The notes below the pieces were generated by a model. That model made no database searches and was not told the DNA's origin. It saw only the letters and a program-made list of their open reading frames with translations. Positions 30,703 to 39,466 of a stretch of DNA of 45,882 nt are shown piece after piece (position 1 is the first letter of the stretch; each line of letters starts with the position of its first letter). The stretch is from Candidatus Binatia bacterium. GTDB lineage: Bacteria; Vulcanimicrobiota; Vulcanimicrobiia; Vulcanimicrobiales; Vulcanimicrobiaceae. Position numbers and translations under genes: made by a program. The stretch covers positions 1 to 45,882 of the forward strand of contig DATKMJ010000026.1 of NCBI GenBank assembly GCA_035541935.1, read 5' to 3'.

Positions 30703-30713
30703 CTCAGGATGAC

Positions 30714-31619
30714 TTAGAGCGGCGCGTTGGCCGCGTTCGCCGCATAGGAGCGGGGGTCGAAGTACCAGTCCGGCAGCGACTGTGGGAACGTGATGTCGTT
30801 GAAATTGTAATCCACCGTCGCATCGCGCCCCAGATAATCGGCGTCGGCTTGATAGGTGGGCTCTCCGTGGATCTGCGTCACGACGGGGATGCCGTTCATC
30901 ATCGTCAGCGTTACCGTGAAGAGCATCGGATAGACGTGGTTGCCGTCGCCTTCCTCGTAGAGTTTGTCGGTCGCGACGACCTTCTGTAGCTCGAGCGTCT
31001 TCGCGTCGACGTAGAGTTCCCGCAAACGGTTGCGATCCGGATCGCGGCGGGCCTGCAGGCTCACGTGAATCTGGCTGCCTTCATTGGCAACGCGGGTCAC
31101 GCGATAGTCGAACTCGCCGAGCACGGTGACGCTCGCGATCACCGGTGGGAGCGATCCGGTCGGTTCGGGCGTCGGAACGAACTCGCGCGGGCTCGTGTGC
31201 GGGTGCGCCGGCGCCGGCTCGAAGAGGTCGGCCGTCGGCGGACCCGGATCCCACGGTTCGTTGAACGATGGCCGGAGAAACTCGAGCGTTCCGCGCGACG
31301 ATCCGTGATAGACGCGCCGCCCGAGGGCCGCGCGGTCGTAGGTGCGGCACCAGATGTGATACGTGTAACTGTCGAGCAGGTCGGGGTATCCGTCGTCGAG
31401 GGTCTGCTTCCGAACGAGCGTATAGGTGACGTACGGCGGCGGCGGACGATGCGACCGGAACTGGCGGCGGATCTGGTAGAGCAGCCGTTCCGGTGAGGGC
31501 AGCGGCACCGGCGTCGCCGATGTCGCCGGCGAGACCGCCGCGTGCGGAGTCGCGGTAGCAAACCAGACGATGCCTAGGAAGAGCGCGGCGCCGAGCGCCG
31601 CGCGCGGAAGGCTCGTCAG
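30714..31619 (-). CDS. Hypothetical exported protein, probable CTG start
   Basis: A protein of unknown function, 301 residues if translation begins at CTG 31617-31619. The first ordinary start in frame is a GTG at 31506-31508, giving 264 residues, but the 37 codons before it encode a convincing signal peptide (basic/hydrophobic [20 protein letters not shown]). The CTG overlaps the stop of the upstream SDR gene (CTGA), mirroring the GTGA and ATGA junctions used elsewhere here, and AGGATGG lies about 9 nt upstream. The mature part has a Pro/Thr-rich segment (about 125-155) and a beta-rich domain with [16 protein letters not shown]. No catalytic motif is recognised. The start assignment is an inference. 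Confidence 0.75.
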   Translation of the reverse strand: MTSLPRAALGAALFLGIVWFATATPHAAVSPATSATPVPLPSPERLLYQIRRQFRSHRPPPPYVTYTLVRKQTLDDGYPDLLDSYTYHIWCRTYDRAALGRRVYHGSSRGTLEFLRPSFNEPWDPGPPTADLFEPAPAHPHTSPREFVPTPEPTGSLPPVIASVTVLGEFDYRVTRVANEGSQIHVSLQARRDPDRNRLRELYVDAKTLELQKVVATDKLYEEGDGNHVYPMLFTVTLTMMNGIPVVTQIHGEPTYQADADYLGRDATVDYNFNDITFPQSLPDWYFDPRSYAANAANAPL

Positions 31620-32380
31620 CGCGGCGCCATCCTGATCGCGCCGTCGAGGCGTATCACCTCGCCGTTGATCATCTGGTTCTCGACGATGTGCCGCGCGAGC
31701 GCAGCGTACTCCGCCGGCTTGCCCAGGCGCGATGGGAACGGGACCTGCTTGCCGAGCGACTCGCGCGCGGCCTCGGGCAGTCCCGCGAGCATCGGGGTAT
31801 CGAAGATGCCGGGGGCGATGCTCGCCACGCGAATCTGATGCTGCGCGAATTCGCGCGCCACCGGTAGCGTCATGCCGACGACGCCGCCCTTCGAGGCGGA
31901 GTACGCGGCTTGGCCGATCTGCCCGTCGTAGGCGGCGACGGAGGCAGTGCAGACGATGACGCCGCGGTCTTCGCCGGGCGGCACCGCGCGCTCGATCATC
32001 TTCGCCGCGGAGAGCCGGATGACGTTGAACGTGCCGATCAGGTTCACCGCGATGACCTTCGCAAAATGGTCGAGCGGCTGCGGCCCTTCGCGACCGATGA
32101 CGCGTTCGGCGGTCGCGATCCCGGCGCAGTTGATCGCGCCGTGCAGGCTGCCGAACTTCTCAACCGCCAGCTTTACCGCGTCGCCGACCTGTCCGGCATC
32201 GGTCACGTCGGTGCGCGCGAAAGCGACCGCCGTTCCGAGCTCTTTGGCCAGATCCGCGCCGCGTTCGTTGACGTCGCAGATCATGACGTTGGCGCCGGCG
32301 CGCGAAAACTCGGTGGCGCACGCGGCTCCCAGGCCGGACGCGCCGCCGCTAATCAAAAACGTGCTCCCTTGTAGTTGCAT
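31616..32380 (-). CDS. SDR-family dehydrogenase, 3-hydroxyacyl-CoA dehydrogenase type 2-like
   Basis: A 254-residue classical short-chain dehydrogenase. The NAD-binding loop is GGASGLG (12-18), Asp36 in MICDVN suggests NAD(H) preference, NCAG is at 84-87, and the catalytic triad is Ser147, Tyr160 and Lys164 (YSASK). The segments [14 protein letters not shown] and [15 protein letters not shown] strongly resemble the HSD17B10/3-hydroxy-2-methylbutyryl-CoA dehydrogenase group, which acts in branched-chain amino acid and fatty acid breakdown. No beta-oxidation partner is adjacent. The downstream hypothetical gene is coupled through a 4-nt overlap. Confidence 0.9.
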   Translation of the reverse strand: MQLQGSTFLISGGASGLGAACATEFSRAGANVMICDVNERGADLAKELGTAVAFARTDVTDAGQVGDAVKLAVEKFGSLHGAINCAGIATAERVIGREGPQPLDHFAKVIAVNLIGTFNVIRLSAAKMIERAVPPGEDRGVIVCTASVAAYDGQIGQAAYSASKGGVVGMTLPVAREFAQHQIRVASIAPGIFDTPMLAGLPEAARESLGKQVPFPSRLGKPAEYAALARHIVENQMINGEVIRLDGAIRMAPR

Positions 32381-32436
32381 CTCGCGTCCTACACTCTCGC
32401 GAGGGCGATATCCTGGATTGACGAATCAACACTCCG

Positions 32437-33342
32437 GTGCCTAGGAGGCTTCTACTCGTCGCGCTCGTCGCGTTCGCCATAGGCGCCGCTTGGTGGCTGC
32501 TGCGCCCGCTGCCGCACCTTCGGGTTGCGACGGTGCAGAGGCCGCCCACGCCGCACCCGGCCGCGACGATCGCGCGGTCGCTCGCCACGCCGGCGCCCTC
32601 GCCGGCGCAGACGCCGACCTCGCACGCAACGGTCCCGCCGACCGCTCTCCCGACCGGTTCGCCGAATCCGCACGCTCCGAGGCTGGCGCTTATCGTGGAC
32701 GACTGCGGCCAATGGATCGATACCGAACGGGGCTTCATCGCACTCGACATTCCAATCACGCTATCGGTCCTGCCCGACGTTCCCTATACCGGCGAGATCG
32801 CGCGCGAGGCCGGCGATGCCGGAAAGGGCGTCATGCTCCACCTTCCGATGGAGACGCTCTCCGGCCTCAACCCCGGACCTGGAAAAGTAACGACCGAGAT
32901 GACCGACGCGCAGATCGTCTCGCAGGTGGAGGCCGATCTCGCGCAAGTTCCGTTCGCGCGCGGGGTTAACAACCATGAGGGCAGCAAAGCCTCTGCCGAT
33001 CCGCGCGTCATGAAGGCCGTCCTCGGCGTCCTCGCCCAGCGCGGCGACCTCTTCTTCGTGGACTCGCGCACGAGCAGCGCATCGGTCGGCGAGGAGACGG
33101 CGCGTTCCCTCGGCGTCCCCACCGCGTCGCGCGACGTCTTTATCGACAACCGCGCGGAGGTTGCCTACACGGAAGCGCAACTGCTCGACGCGGCGGCGAT
33201 CGCGAAGCGAACCGGCAGCGCGATCGCGATCGGCCATCCGCGGCCGACGACCCTCGAGGCCGTGCGCGCGCTCGTCCCGCGTCTCGAAGCGGAGGGCATC
33301 GACTTCGTGCTCGCGCAAGATATCGCAACCAACGCACGCTGA
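32437..33342 (+). CDS. Divergent polysaccharide deacetylase (YibQ family), membrane-anchored
   Basis: A 301-residue member of the divergent polysaccharide deacetylase family. An N-terminal signal-anchor (about 3-22) is followed by a Pro/Thr/Ala-rich linker (30-78). The catalytic-like domain then shows LALIVDDCGQW, ITLSVLPD, GVMLHLPMETL, NNHEGSKASAD, FFVDSRTSS and IAIGHPRPTT, corresponding to the family's usual DDLG, HLPME, NNHMGS, FLDSRT and IGHP blocks. The active function of this family is poorly defined; a cell-wall or exopolysaccharide role is likely. The start is a GTG at 32437; the AGGAGG next to it falls inside the coding region. It heads a short plus-strand pair with the next gene. 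Confidence 0.9.
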   Translation: MPRRLLLVALVAFAIGAAWWLLRPLPHLRVATVQRPPTPHPAATIARSLATPAPSPAQTPTSHATVPPTALPTGSPNPHAPRLALIVDDCGQWIDTERGFIALDIPITLSVLPDVPYTGEIAREAGDAGKGVMLHLPMETLSGLNPGPGKVTTEMTDAQIVSQVEADLAQVPFARGVNNHEGSKASADPRVMKAVLGVLAQRGDLFFVDSRTSSASVGEETARSLGVPTASRDVFIDNRAEVAYTEAQLLDAAAIAKRTGSAIAIGHPRPTTLEAVRALVPRLEAEGIDFVLAQDIATNAR

Positions 33343-33375
33343 GCGGAGGTACCACGTGGCAGAAAGGCGGGAACC

Positions 33376-34212
33376 GTGAACGTTGCATTCTACGGAGCGG
33401 GCATGCTCGGCTCGGCGATGGTCCGCGCGATGCTCGCGCGCGGTCTCGAGGTCCGCGTCTGGAACCGCTCGCCGCAGCGCGCGCAGGAGCTCGAAGCATA
33501 CGGCGCGCGTTTCCTTGCCGACGCGGCCGAGGCCGCGCGCGGTGCGGAGCGGATCCATCTCTGCCTCAACGACGACGCGAGCGTCGATTCGGTGATCGAT
33601 GCGGCACTCGCCGGCATAGACGCCGCGAGCCCGATCGTGGATCACACGACGGTCTTGCCGCAACGCGTGGCCGAGCGCGCCGCGCGCCTGACCGAAGCCG
33701 GCTACTCATTTCTCCACGCCCCGGTCTTCATGGGTCCGCCGATGGCGCTCGAGTCCACCGGCGTCATGATGACCTCCGGCGACCGCGCGCTCTTCGAGCG
33801 CGTGCGCCCCGGGCTCGAGCAGATGTGCAGCGACCTGCGCTATCTCGGCGAGCGCCCCGACGCCGCCGCGATCTATAAGCTCATGGGCAACGCGATGATC
33901 CTCGCCGTCGTCGGCGGCATCAACGACATGCTGCGGATCGGCGAGATGCAAGGCCTCTCGCGCGAGCAGGCGTACGAGCTCTTCGAATTCTACGATCCAA
34001 GCGGACAGGTGCGAGGCCGCGGAAAACGGATGGTTGCGGCCGACTACGAACCCGCCTGGCGCCTCACGATGGCGCACAAGGACGCCGTGCAGATGCAAGG
34101 CGCCGCGCACCACGAACGCCTTCCGGTGATCGACGCGATGGAGGCGCTGATGCGCAACGTTGCCGACCGAGGACTGGGAGATCTCGATCTCGCTGCGGTC
34201 GCCGCGCGTTAA
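33376..34212 (+). CDS. NAD(P)-dependent oxidoreductase, 3-hydroxyisobutyrate dehydrogenase family
   Basis: A 278-residue beta-hydroxyacid dehydrogenase. The N-terminal Rossmann motif is YGAGMLGSAM (6-15), the cofactor-contacting VWNRS at 28-32 suggests NADP, and catalytic Lys168 lies in KLMGN. The substrate motif, usually DAPVSGG, appears here as APVFMGPPMALESTG (115-129), a departure that could mean an unusual substrate. The C-terminal helical domain is complete. The start is GTG 33376, 33 nt after the deacetylase gene. The stop TAA overlaps the convergent stalk-domain gene in TTAA. The substrate cannot be named. Confidence 0.87.
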   Translation: MNVAFYGAGMLGSAMVRAMLARGLEVRVWNRSPQRAQELEAYGARFLADAAEAARGAERIHLCLNDDASVDSVIDAALAGIDAASPIVDHTTVLPQRVAERAARLTEAGYSFLHAPVFMGPPMALESTGVMMTSGDRALFERVRPGLEQMCSDLRYLGERPDAAAIYKLMGNAMILAVVGGINDMLRIGEMQGLSREQAYELFEFYDPSGQVRGRGKRMVAADYEPAWRLTMAHKDAVQMQGAAHHERLPVIDAMEALMRNVADRGLGDLDLAAVAAR

Positions 34213-34718
34213 GGCGGAGTCGTGCTGCTTCCCGGCGGCCGAGCCGGCGCGAGCGGCAGCGGCGTCCTTCGCGGCATCGGCGAGCCGGTCCAGATCGGGC
34301 GTGGCGTCGGCGATTCCATCGGCGTGAATACGGCGTTCGGCGCGACCGAAGGCGCGGCCGGATCGAACGGCGTCGGCGACGCGATCGCGCCGCGCGTCGA
34401 GGTCGAGACGGTCAGGCGTCGCGCGCCGGCATCGTAGCGCACCGACGCTCCGAGCGCGCGCAGAGGCGGCCCCGCGGCAACGTATGCGGCGTCGAGCTGG
34501 CCCGCGAGCGAGGGCGGCAACGCGACGCGCACGCGCCGCTCTCCGCGCTCGAGCACGAGCGTCGCTCCGTCGAGCCAGAAACGGTCGGCGACGCGCGTCA
34601 GGAGCGGGCTCGCCGTCGCGTAGACGCGTCCGTTCGCGACGTACGCGCGCACGTAGGCGGCGAGTGGGCGCCCGTCGAGCAGGACGGTAACTGGAGCTCC
34701 CGGTGGGAATAGCGGCAC
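34209..34718 (-). CDS. Stalk-domain protein (copper amine oxidase N-terminal-like)
   Basis: A 169-residue protein with two copies of the short beta-rich stalk domain usually annotated as copper amine oxidase N-terminal domain: VTVLLDGRPLAAYVRAYVANGRVYA... and LERGERRVRVALPPSL...ALGASVRYDAGARRLTVST. The C-terminal 60 residues are a Pro/Thr-rich tail. No copper oxidase catalytic domain is present, which is normal for these modules; they often sit on cell-surface proteins. No signal peptide is evident from the GTG start at 34716-34718, so the export route is unclear or the true start is elsewhere. It is divergent from the BrkB-family gene with 23 nt between. Confidence 0.72.
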   Translation of the reverse strand: MPLFPPGAPVTVLLDGRPLAAYVRAYVANGRVYATASPLLTRVADRFWLDGATLVLERGERRVRVALPPSLAGQLDAAYVAAGPPLRALGASVRYDAGARRLTVSTSTRGAIASPTPFDPAAPSVAPNAVFTPMESPTPRPIWTGSPMPRRTPLPLAPARPPGSSTTPP

Positions 34719-34741
34719 GTTCCCACGATATACCGCCTGGA

Positions 34742-35569
34742 ATGCAGCGACTCATTTCCGCGTTTCGCGAAGCCCTCGTCCGCTTCGCCCGCGACGGCTG
34801 TGCCTTCCACGCTCAATCGGTTGCCTTCAACGCGATCTTCGCGCTCTTCCCGTTGGCCGTGCTCGCGATTAGCGCGATTACGTACCTTCTCCCGGTCGCA
34901 CCCTATCGCGCGGTCGCCTTTTTGAACACGCTCTCGCCGACGCTGCACGACTATCTCGTCACCAACCTCGCGACCTACATCTACGGGCGCGGCATCTCGA
35001 GCCTCATCGCGCTCCTATTTCTGCTGTGGTCGGGAAAGAATCTCTTTCTCGGACTTGCGTACGCGCTCGACCGCGCGCTCAACGTGCCGAAGGGACGGCC
35101 GCTCGTCCACAATCTGCTGCTCTCGTTCGTCATGCTGCCGGTCACCGGAATCGTGCTTCTCATCGCGCTCGCGCTGCCGATCGTGCTCGCGATCACGTTT
35201 CACGTCGCCGGGATCCACGATCCGCGGCGCGTGACGCACATCCTCGCCTATCTCCTCTCGATCGCCCTCGTCTTCATCGTCGCGGTCGTCCTCTACCGGT
35301 GGCTCCCGAATCGCGCCGTAACCTGGGCCTTCGCGCTGCGCGGTGCGGCCGTCGTCGCGATCGCGTGGCCGATCGTCCAGTACGCGTTCGCCGAATATCT
35401 CACGCATGTGGACTTCACGCACATCTACGGCGCGCTGACGGCGCCGCTCGTCTTGCTGCTCTGGTTCTACTGCATCGGATCGATCTTTCTCTTCGGCGCC
35501 GAGTACAGCATCGCGTGGCCGACCGGACATCCGGCACCGCTCCCCGAAGAGTCGGCCGTCGATGATTGA
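34742..35569 (+). CDS. YihY/BrkB-family inner membrane protein
   Basis: A 275-residue polytopic membrane protein. About six hydrophobic segments can be seen: near 27-55 (AIFALFPLAVLAISAITYLL), 88-105, 130-160, 175-200, 208-230 and 238-260. The N-terminal helix FREALVRFARDGCAFHAQSVAFNAIFALFPL and the C-terminal ALTAPLVLLLWFYCIGSIFLFGAEY are family signatures. Despite the older name ribonuclease BN, members have no established nuclease function. The start ATG (34742-34744) avoids overlap with the divergent gene; an upstream GTG at 34703 is less likely. The end overlaps the next gene by 8 nt. Confidence 0.92.
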   Translation: MQRLISAFREALVRFARDGCAFHAQSVAFNAIFALFPLAVLAISAITYLLPVAPYRAVAFLNTLSPTLHDYLVTNLATYIYGRGISSLIALLFLLWSGKNLFLGLAYALDRALNVPKGRPLVHNLLLSFVMLPVTGIVLLIALALPIVLAITFHVAGIHDPRRVTHILAYLLSIALVFIVAVVLYRWLPNRAVTWAFALRGAAVVAIAWPIVQYAFAEYLTHVDFTHIYGALTAPLVLLLWFYCIGSIFLFGAEYSIAWPTGHPAPLPEESAVDD

Positions 35570-36581
35570 CGTGACCTCGCTGCGCCGCCTTTGCGGGCTG
35601 GCCCTCATCTGTGCCTCGCTCTTCTTCGCCACCGCCGTGGCCCCGGCGCCGACCCCCACGCCGCCGCCGGCGCCGACGCCGGCGCCGCCCGCGCTCTCGC
35701 AGCAGCCGGTCGTGATGATCTACCCGTTCGACGTGCAGACCGGCGCCGACGCGCGGATCGGTCAGGCGATCGCGCAGATCCTCGGGCAGGAGATGAGCGC
35801 TGCGGGCGGCATCACGGTGCCGCCGGTTCCGCAGGGTGTCAAACGCGCCGACTTTCTCGAGAACGCGCGCGCCGCGCACGCAGATTTCTACATCAGCGGC
35901 TACGTGACGCCCGTGGGCGACAGCGCCGCCGTCGTCGAGCAGGTCGTCAGCGTAGACAGCGGCGTCATCCTCTTCTCGCAGACGGCGCAGGTCACGAGCG
36001 TGGCCGACGTCGCGTCGCAGTCGTTGCTCGCGCGCTCGGAGATTCTGACCTTCCTCGGACGCGGAACGCAGAACGTCGGCGCGCAAGCCTCGAACTCACC
36101 GGCGCCCTCGTCGACCAACGGCGCCCAGGTGCCGATCCAGGGCATCGGCAGCATCGTCAACTCCGTCTTCAAACACAAGGGCGGCAAGACGCCGACGCCC
36201 GCGCCGGTCGTCAAACCCTCGCGCGGCGTCATCGTCGCTCCCGTTACCGCCTCGGGCTCCGTCGTTCCGGCCGATCTCTCCAATGCGGGCCACGAACTCT
36301 ACTTCGCGCTCAACGGCTATTACAACGCACAGCTTACGGCGGTAACGACGCCGGTCGCCACGTCGGCCGAGACGATCTGCGGCGAAAACCGGAACAACTC
36401 GATCGCGACCGGGACGCTCGCGGAGAACGGTCGCGGAAAGACCGCGTTCACGTTCACCCTGACGCTGTATACGTGCTTCGGCGCCGTGCTCGGTCGCCAA
36501 TCCGGCACGGGCCCGTCGATCAAGAGCGCCGTCGACGCCGCGGCCGCCGCGTACGCGAAGGCCCACCCCGACAACGATTAG
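35562..36581 (+). CDS. Exported hypothetical protein
   Basis: A 339-residue protein of unknown function. A signal peptide (about 1-25) is followed by a Pro/Thr/Ala-rich segment (27-45). Residues 48-165 resemble the small alpha/beta domain found in TolB-like and CsgG/FlgO-like proteins (VVMIYPFDV, IGQAIAQILGQEM, DFYISGYVTPVG), but the match is too weak to name. After a second low-complexity linker (about 168-225) comes a C-terminal domain with two Cys (ETICGE and LYTCFG) that could form a disulfide. The ATG overlaps the end of the BrkB-family gene by 8 nt, so the two are probably co-expressed. Convergent with rimM, 9 nt apart. Confidence 0.78.
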   Translation: MIDVTSLRRLCGLALICASLFFATAVAPAPTPTPPPAPTPAPPALSQQPVVMIYPFDVQTGADARIGQAIAQILGQEMSAAGGITVPPVPQGVKRADFLENARAAHADFYISGYVTPVGDSAAVVEQVVSVDSGVILFSQTAQVTSVADVASQSLLARSEILTFLGRGTQNVGAQASNSPAPSSTNGAQVPIQGIGSIVNSVFKHKGGKTPTPAPVVKPSRGVIVAPVTASGSVVPADLSNAGHELYFALNGYYNAQLTAVTTPVATSAETICGENRNNSIATGTLAENGRGKTAFTFTLTLYTCFGAVLGRQSGTGPSIKSAVDAAAAAYAKAHPDND

Positions 36582-36590
36582 CGCCGCGCG

Positions 36591-37088
36591 CTAGAGCAAT
36601 CCCGCGGGCGGATCGATGACGATCCGCCGGCGATCGAGGGCGATCTCGCGCACGATCGCGGCGACCATCGGCACCATGCGCCCGGCGACGACGAGCATGT
36701 CGCTCGCCGGATAATGCTCGACGCGCTCCACGCGGCCGTAGTTCGTGCCGTCCACGCCGAGAACGTCGCATCCGGCGAGGTCTTCGTCGAGATACTCGCC
36801 CTCGCGCAGTTCGATCCGCTCGCGCGGCGCGTAGAAGGCCGCGCCGACGTATGCCTGCGCCGCCTCGGCGCTCCCGACGCCCTCGATCCGCACGAGAAGG
36901 CGTCCTTTGTGCGGGCGCGCTTCCGCAATCTCTACCTCGCCCGAGCCGGCGTCGCGCGCGCAGCGAAATCGGGCCCCCTTGAAAAAGAGCGTGCGACCCG
37001 CACTGCTCGGATCGCACTTCAACTCTCCGCGAACGCCGAATATCCCGGCGATTCGTCCGACGATTACGTCGTCGTCACTCGGCGTCAC
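36591..37088 (-). CDS. rimM: Ribosome maturation factor RimM
   Basis: Binds ribosomal protein S19 and assists 30S head assembly. The 165 residues contain the family N-terminal barrel motif VGRIAGIFGVRGELK and the C-terminal PRC-barrel with EYLDEDLAGCDV and SDMLVVAG. Length is normal. The start GTG (37086-37088) overlaps the khpA stop as GTGA. In many genomes trmD and rplS follow rimM; here the operon ends, and the next gene is convergent. Confidence 0.94.
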   Translation of the reverse strand: MTPSDDDVIVGRIAGIFGVRGELKCDPSSAGRTLFFKGARFRCARDAGSGEVEIAEARPHKGRLLVRIEGVGSAEAAQAYVGAAFYAPRERIELREGEYLDEDLAGCDVLGVDGTNYGRVERVEHYPASDMLVVAGRMVPMVAAIVREIALDRRRIVIDPPAGLL

Positions 37089-37570
37089 CCCGGGCTTGTC
37101 GAGGGGCCGTCGTCGGGCCCTTCGGCCGCCTCTTCGCTATCGAGGATGTCGACCGAGACGCGTCCCTCGGCGGTGGCGCGCACGACGGTACGCAGCGCTT
37201 GCGCGACGCGCCCGCTGCGGCCGATCACCTTCCCGAGATCCTCGGGATCGACGACCAGCTCGATCACCGGTTGCGCCTGCTCGTCTATGAAGAGCTCGAC
37301 GGTGACGGAGTCGGGCTTTGCGACCAGTTTGCGCGCGAGAAAGCCGAGCAACTCGGTCGCGCGTCGATGCCCGGCCCACGGATCGCCTGCCGAGGTCCGC
37401 GGGCGCGACTCGCGGCGCGGCGGCCGGGCCGATCTGGGAGCCGGCTCTTTGCGCGGGGCGTACTCTTTTCGCGGCGCCGGCTCTTTACGCGCGATGGGCT
37501 CGCCACGCGCTATGGGTTCGTCGACGACCGTCTCGCTGAAGAGACCGAACTCGTCGTCGAACGCGCTCAC
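37085..37570 (-). CDS. khpA: KH-domain RNA-binding protein KhpA with N-terminal extension
   Basis: Small KH-domain RNA-binding protein of the KhpA/YlqC group. The family is normally about 75-80 residues; this one is 161. The C-terminal part (about 70-150) holds the KH domain, starting [21 protein letters not shown] and carrying the GxxG loop in [12 protein letters not shown]. The first 65 residues are a Pro/Arg/Lys/Glu-rich extension with imperfect units of the form EPxxRK ([29 protein letters not shown]). The extension is basic and probably disordered, so it may add RNA contacts. GTG start and both junctions are 4-nt GTGA overlaps with rpsP and rimM. No alternative start lies close to the KH domain. 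Confidence 0.88.
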   Translation of the reverse strand: MSAFDDEFGLFSETVVDEPIARGEPIARKEPAPRKEYAPRKEPAPRSARPPRRESRPRTSAGDPWAGHRRATELLGFLARKLVAKPDSVTVELFIDEQAQPVIELVVDPEDLGKVIGRSGRVAQALRTVVRATAEGRVSVDILDSEEAAEGPDDGPSTSPG

Positions 37571-37866
37571 GACGCCTCACCCTGCGCGCTGCGCGGCTTG
37601 CGCTTCGTGGTCGGAATCGGGCCGCGCTCCATGATTCCCTTCTCGGCGAAGAGGCGCCGCACCGTGTCGGACGGTTGCGCACCCTTTGCCAGCCACTCGC
37701 GCGCCTTCGTCTCGTCTACCACGACGGTTCGCGGCTCCGTACGCGGATTATAGTGTCCTAGGATCTCGATGAATCGCCCGTCGCGCGGCGCGCGGGCGTC
37801 GGATACGACGAAGCGATACGTCGGTTGTTTCTTCGCGCCGATCCGGCGCAGTCGGATTCGTACCAT
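37567..37866 (-). CDS. rpsP: 30S ribosomal protein S16
   Basis: Small-subunit protein needed for 30S assembly. The 99 residues open with the family signature [20 protein letters not shown], followed by [16 protein letters not shown] [19 protein letters not shown] and an [11 protein letters not shown] segment. The last 20 residues are a variable basic tail. It lies 10 nt after ffh and overlaps khpA by 4 nt. The ffh-rpsP-khpA-rimM order is a widely conserved arrangement. Confidence 0.97.
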   Translation of the reverse strand: MVRIRLRRIGAKKQPTYRFVVSDARAPRDGRFIEILGHYNPRTEPRTVVVDETKAREWLAKGAQPSDTVRRLFAEKGIMERGPIPTTKRKPRSAQGEAS

Positions 37867-37876
37867 TCTCCCGTTC

Positions 37877-39193
37877 TTATCTACCGAGCCGCTTGCTGCG
37901 GCTCAGATGCTTTGTCATTTGGCGTGCCTGATCGAACTGCTTGACGAGCCGGTTCACGTCGGAGACTTGCGTCCCCGATCCGCGAGCGATTCGCTTGCGA
38001 CGCGATCCGTTCAGGACGTCCGGATTGCGCCGCTCTCCCCGCGTCATCGAGCAGATGATCGCTTCGACCTTCGTGAACTCGCGCTCGGGAATCTCGAAGT
38101 TCTTCGGTAGCGCCTTCGAGAGCCCGGGGATCATCTTCAGGACGTCGTTGAACGATCCAAGCTTGCGCACCTGGCGCATCTGCTCGAGGAAATCGTCCAA
38201 GGTGAAGGATTGCTTGAGGATCTTCTCCTCTAACCTTTTTGCCTGCTCTTCCGAGTAGATGCTCTGCGTCTTCTCGATGAGGGTCAGCGCATCTCCCATT
38301 CCGAGAATGCGCGATGCCAGCCGCTCGGGATAGAACGGCTCGAGCGCCGAGAGCCGCTCGCCGACGCCGACGAATTTGATCGGCGCTCCGGTGACGCTGT
38401 GGATCGAGAGCGCCGCGCCGCCGCGCGAGTCGCCGTCGAGCTTCGTGAGGACGACGCCCGTGATCGCGAGCCGGTCGTGAAAGCCCTTCGCGACGTTCGT
38501 CGCCTCTTGCCCCGTCATTGCGTCCGCGACGAGCAGAATCTCGCAGGGCTGCGCGATCGTCTTGATCGTCGCGAGTTCCTCCATCAGCAGCTCGTCAATC
38601 TGCAGCCGGCCGGCGGTGTCGAGGATCACCGTCGAGATGCCGAGCCGTTTCGCCTCGGCGATGCCGTCGCGCACGATTTGCACCGGGTCGCCGCTATCGT
38701 CTGCGAAGACCGGCAGCCCGATCTGCTTGCCGAGCGTCTTCAGTTGGTCGATCGCCGCGGGGCGATAGACGTCGGCGGCGATCAGCATCGAACGCCGCCC
38801 CTGTTCTTTTAATCGAAGCGCGAGCTTCGCCGCCTGCGTCGTCTTGCCGGAGCCCTGCAGGCCGACGAGCATGAGAATCGACGGCGGCGCGTCGGAGAAG
38901 TGCAGCCGCGCCTCTCCCGCGCCGGTCGGCGGACCGAGCAACTGCACCAATTCGTCGTAGACGATCTTGAGGATCGTCTGCGCAGGGGTCAGGGATTCGA
39001 GAACGTTCGCGCCGACGGCGCGCTCCTTGACGCGCGCCGTGAACTCCTTGGCCGCGCCGAGCGAGACGTCGGCTTCGAGCAACGCGACGCGAATCTCGCG
39101 CATCGCGTCGTTAACGTCGCCTTCGCTAATCCGCCCTCGTCCGCTCAGGCGGTCGAAGATCGATTCGAGGCTACGTTGGAGTTGATCGAACAA
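37877..39193 (-). CDS. ffh: Signal recognition particle protein Ffh (SRP54)
   Basis: GTPase that binds signal sequences with SRP RNA and targets ribosomes to the membrane receptor FtsY. The 438 residues comprise the N domain (1-90, with ALLEADVSL), the G domain with [26 protein letters not shown] and GVGERL, and the Met-rich M domain (about 300-430) with the RNA-binding [10 protein letters not shown] motif. The start appears to be TTG at 39191-39193, 3 nt after acpP: the conserved N-terminus MFDQLQRSL begins there and no ATG or GTG lies nearby. No clear ribosome-binding site is seen, so translation may rely on coupling to acpP. ftsY and the SRP RNA gene are not in this window. Confidence 0.96.
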   Translation of the reverse strand: MFDQLQRSLESIFDRLSGRGRISEGDVNDAMREIRVALLEADVSLGAAKEFTARVKERAVGANVLESLTPAQTILKIVYDELVQLLGPPTGAGEARLHFSDAPPSILMLVGLQGSGKTTQAAKLALRLKEQGRRSMLIAADVYRPAAIDQLKTLGKQIGLPVFADDSGDPVQIVRDGIAEAKRLGISTVILDTAGRLQIDELLMEELATIKTIAQPCEILLVADAMTGQEATNVAKGFHDRLAITGVVLTKLDGDSRGGAALSIHSVTGAPIKFVGVGERLSALEPFYPERLASRILGMGDALTLIEKTQSIYSEEQAKRLEEKILKQSFTLDDFLEQMRQVRKLGSFNDVLKMIPGLSKALPKNFEIPEREFTKVEAIICSMTRGERRNPDVLNGSRRKRIARGSGTQVSDVNRLVKQFDQARQMTKHLSRSKRLGR

Positions 39194-39196
39194 CGG

Positions 39197-39451
39197 CTAC
39201 GAGGGCGCCGACGAGCCGGCCGTCGCCTCGTCGATGCGCTTGACCGCATCGCCGACCGTCTTGATCTTCTCCGCTTCCTCGTCGGGGATGTCGATGTTGA
39301 ACTCCGTCTCGAACGCCATCACCAGCTCGACCTGATCGAGTGAATCGGCGCCAAGGTCGTCGGTAATCGAGGCTTCGGGCGTCACTTCCGACTCGTCGAC
39401 CCCGAGTTGCTCGACGATGATCTTCTTTACTTTATCGAAGGTCGTGGACAT
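39197..39451 (-). CDS. acpP: Acyl carrier protein
   Basis: Carries growing acyl chains on 4'-phosphopantetheine. The 84-residue acidic protein has the attachment Ser37 in the [12 protein letters not shown] motif and the typical four-helix pattern, with [17 protein letters not shown] near the end. The start is ATG 39449-39451 with AAGGAAACGAG just upstream; an in-frame ATG 15 nt earlier is less likely because it would place the ribosome-binding site inside the protein. It follows fabG by 15 nt and is followed by ffh, where fabF would be expected in many genomes. Confidence 0.97.
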   Translation of the reverse strand: MSTTFDKVKKIIVEQLGVDESEVTPEASITDDLGADSLDQVELVMAFETEFNIDIPDEEAEKIKTVGDAVKRIDEATAGSSAPS

Positions 39452-39466
39452 CTCGTTTCCTTTCAC

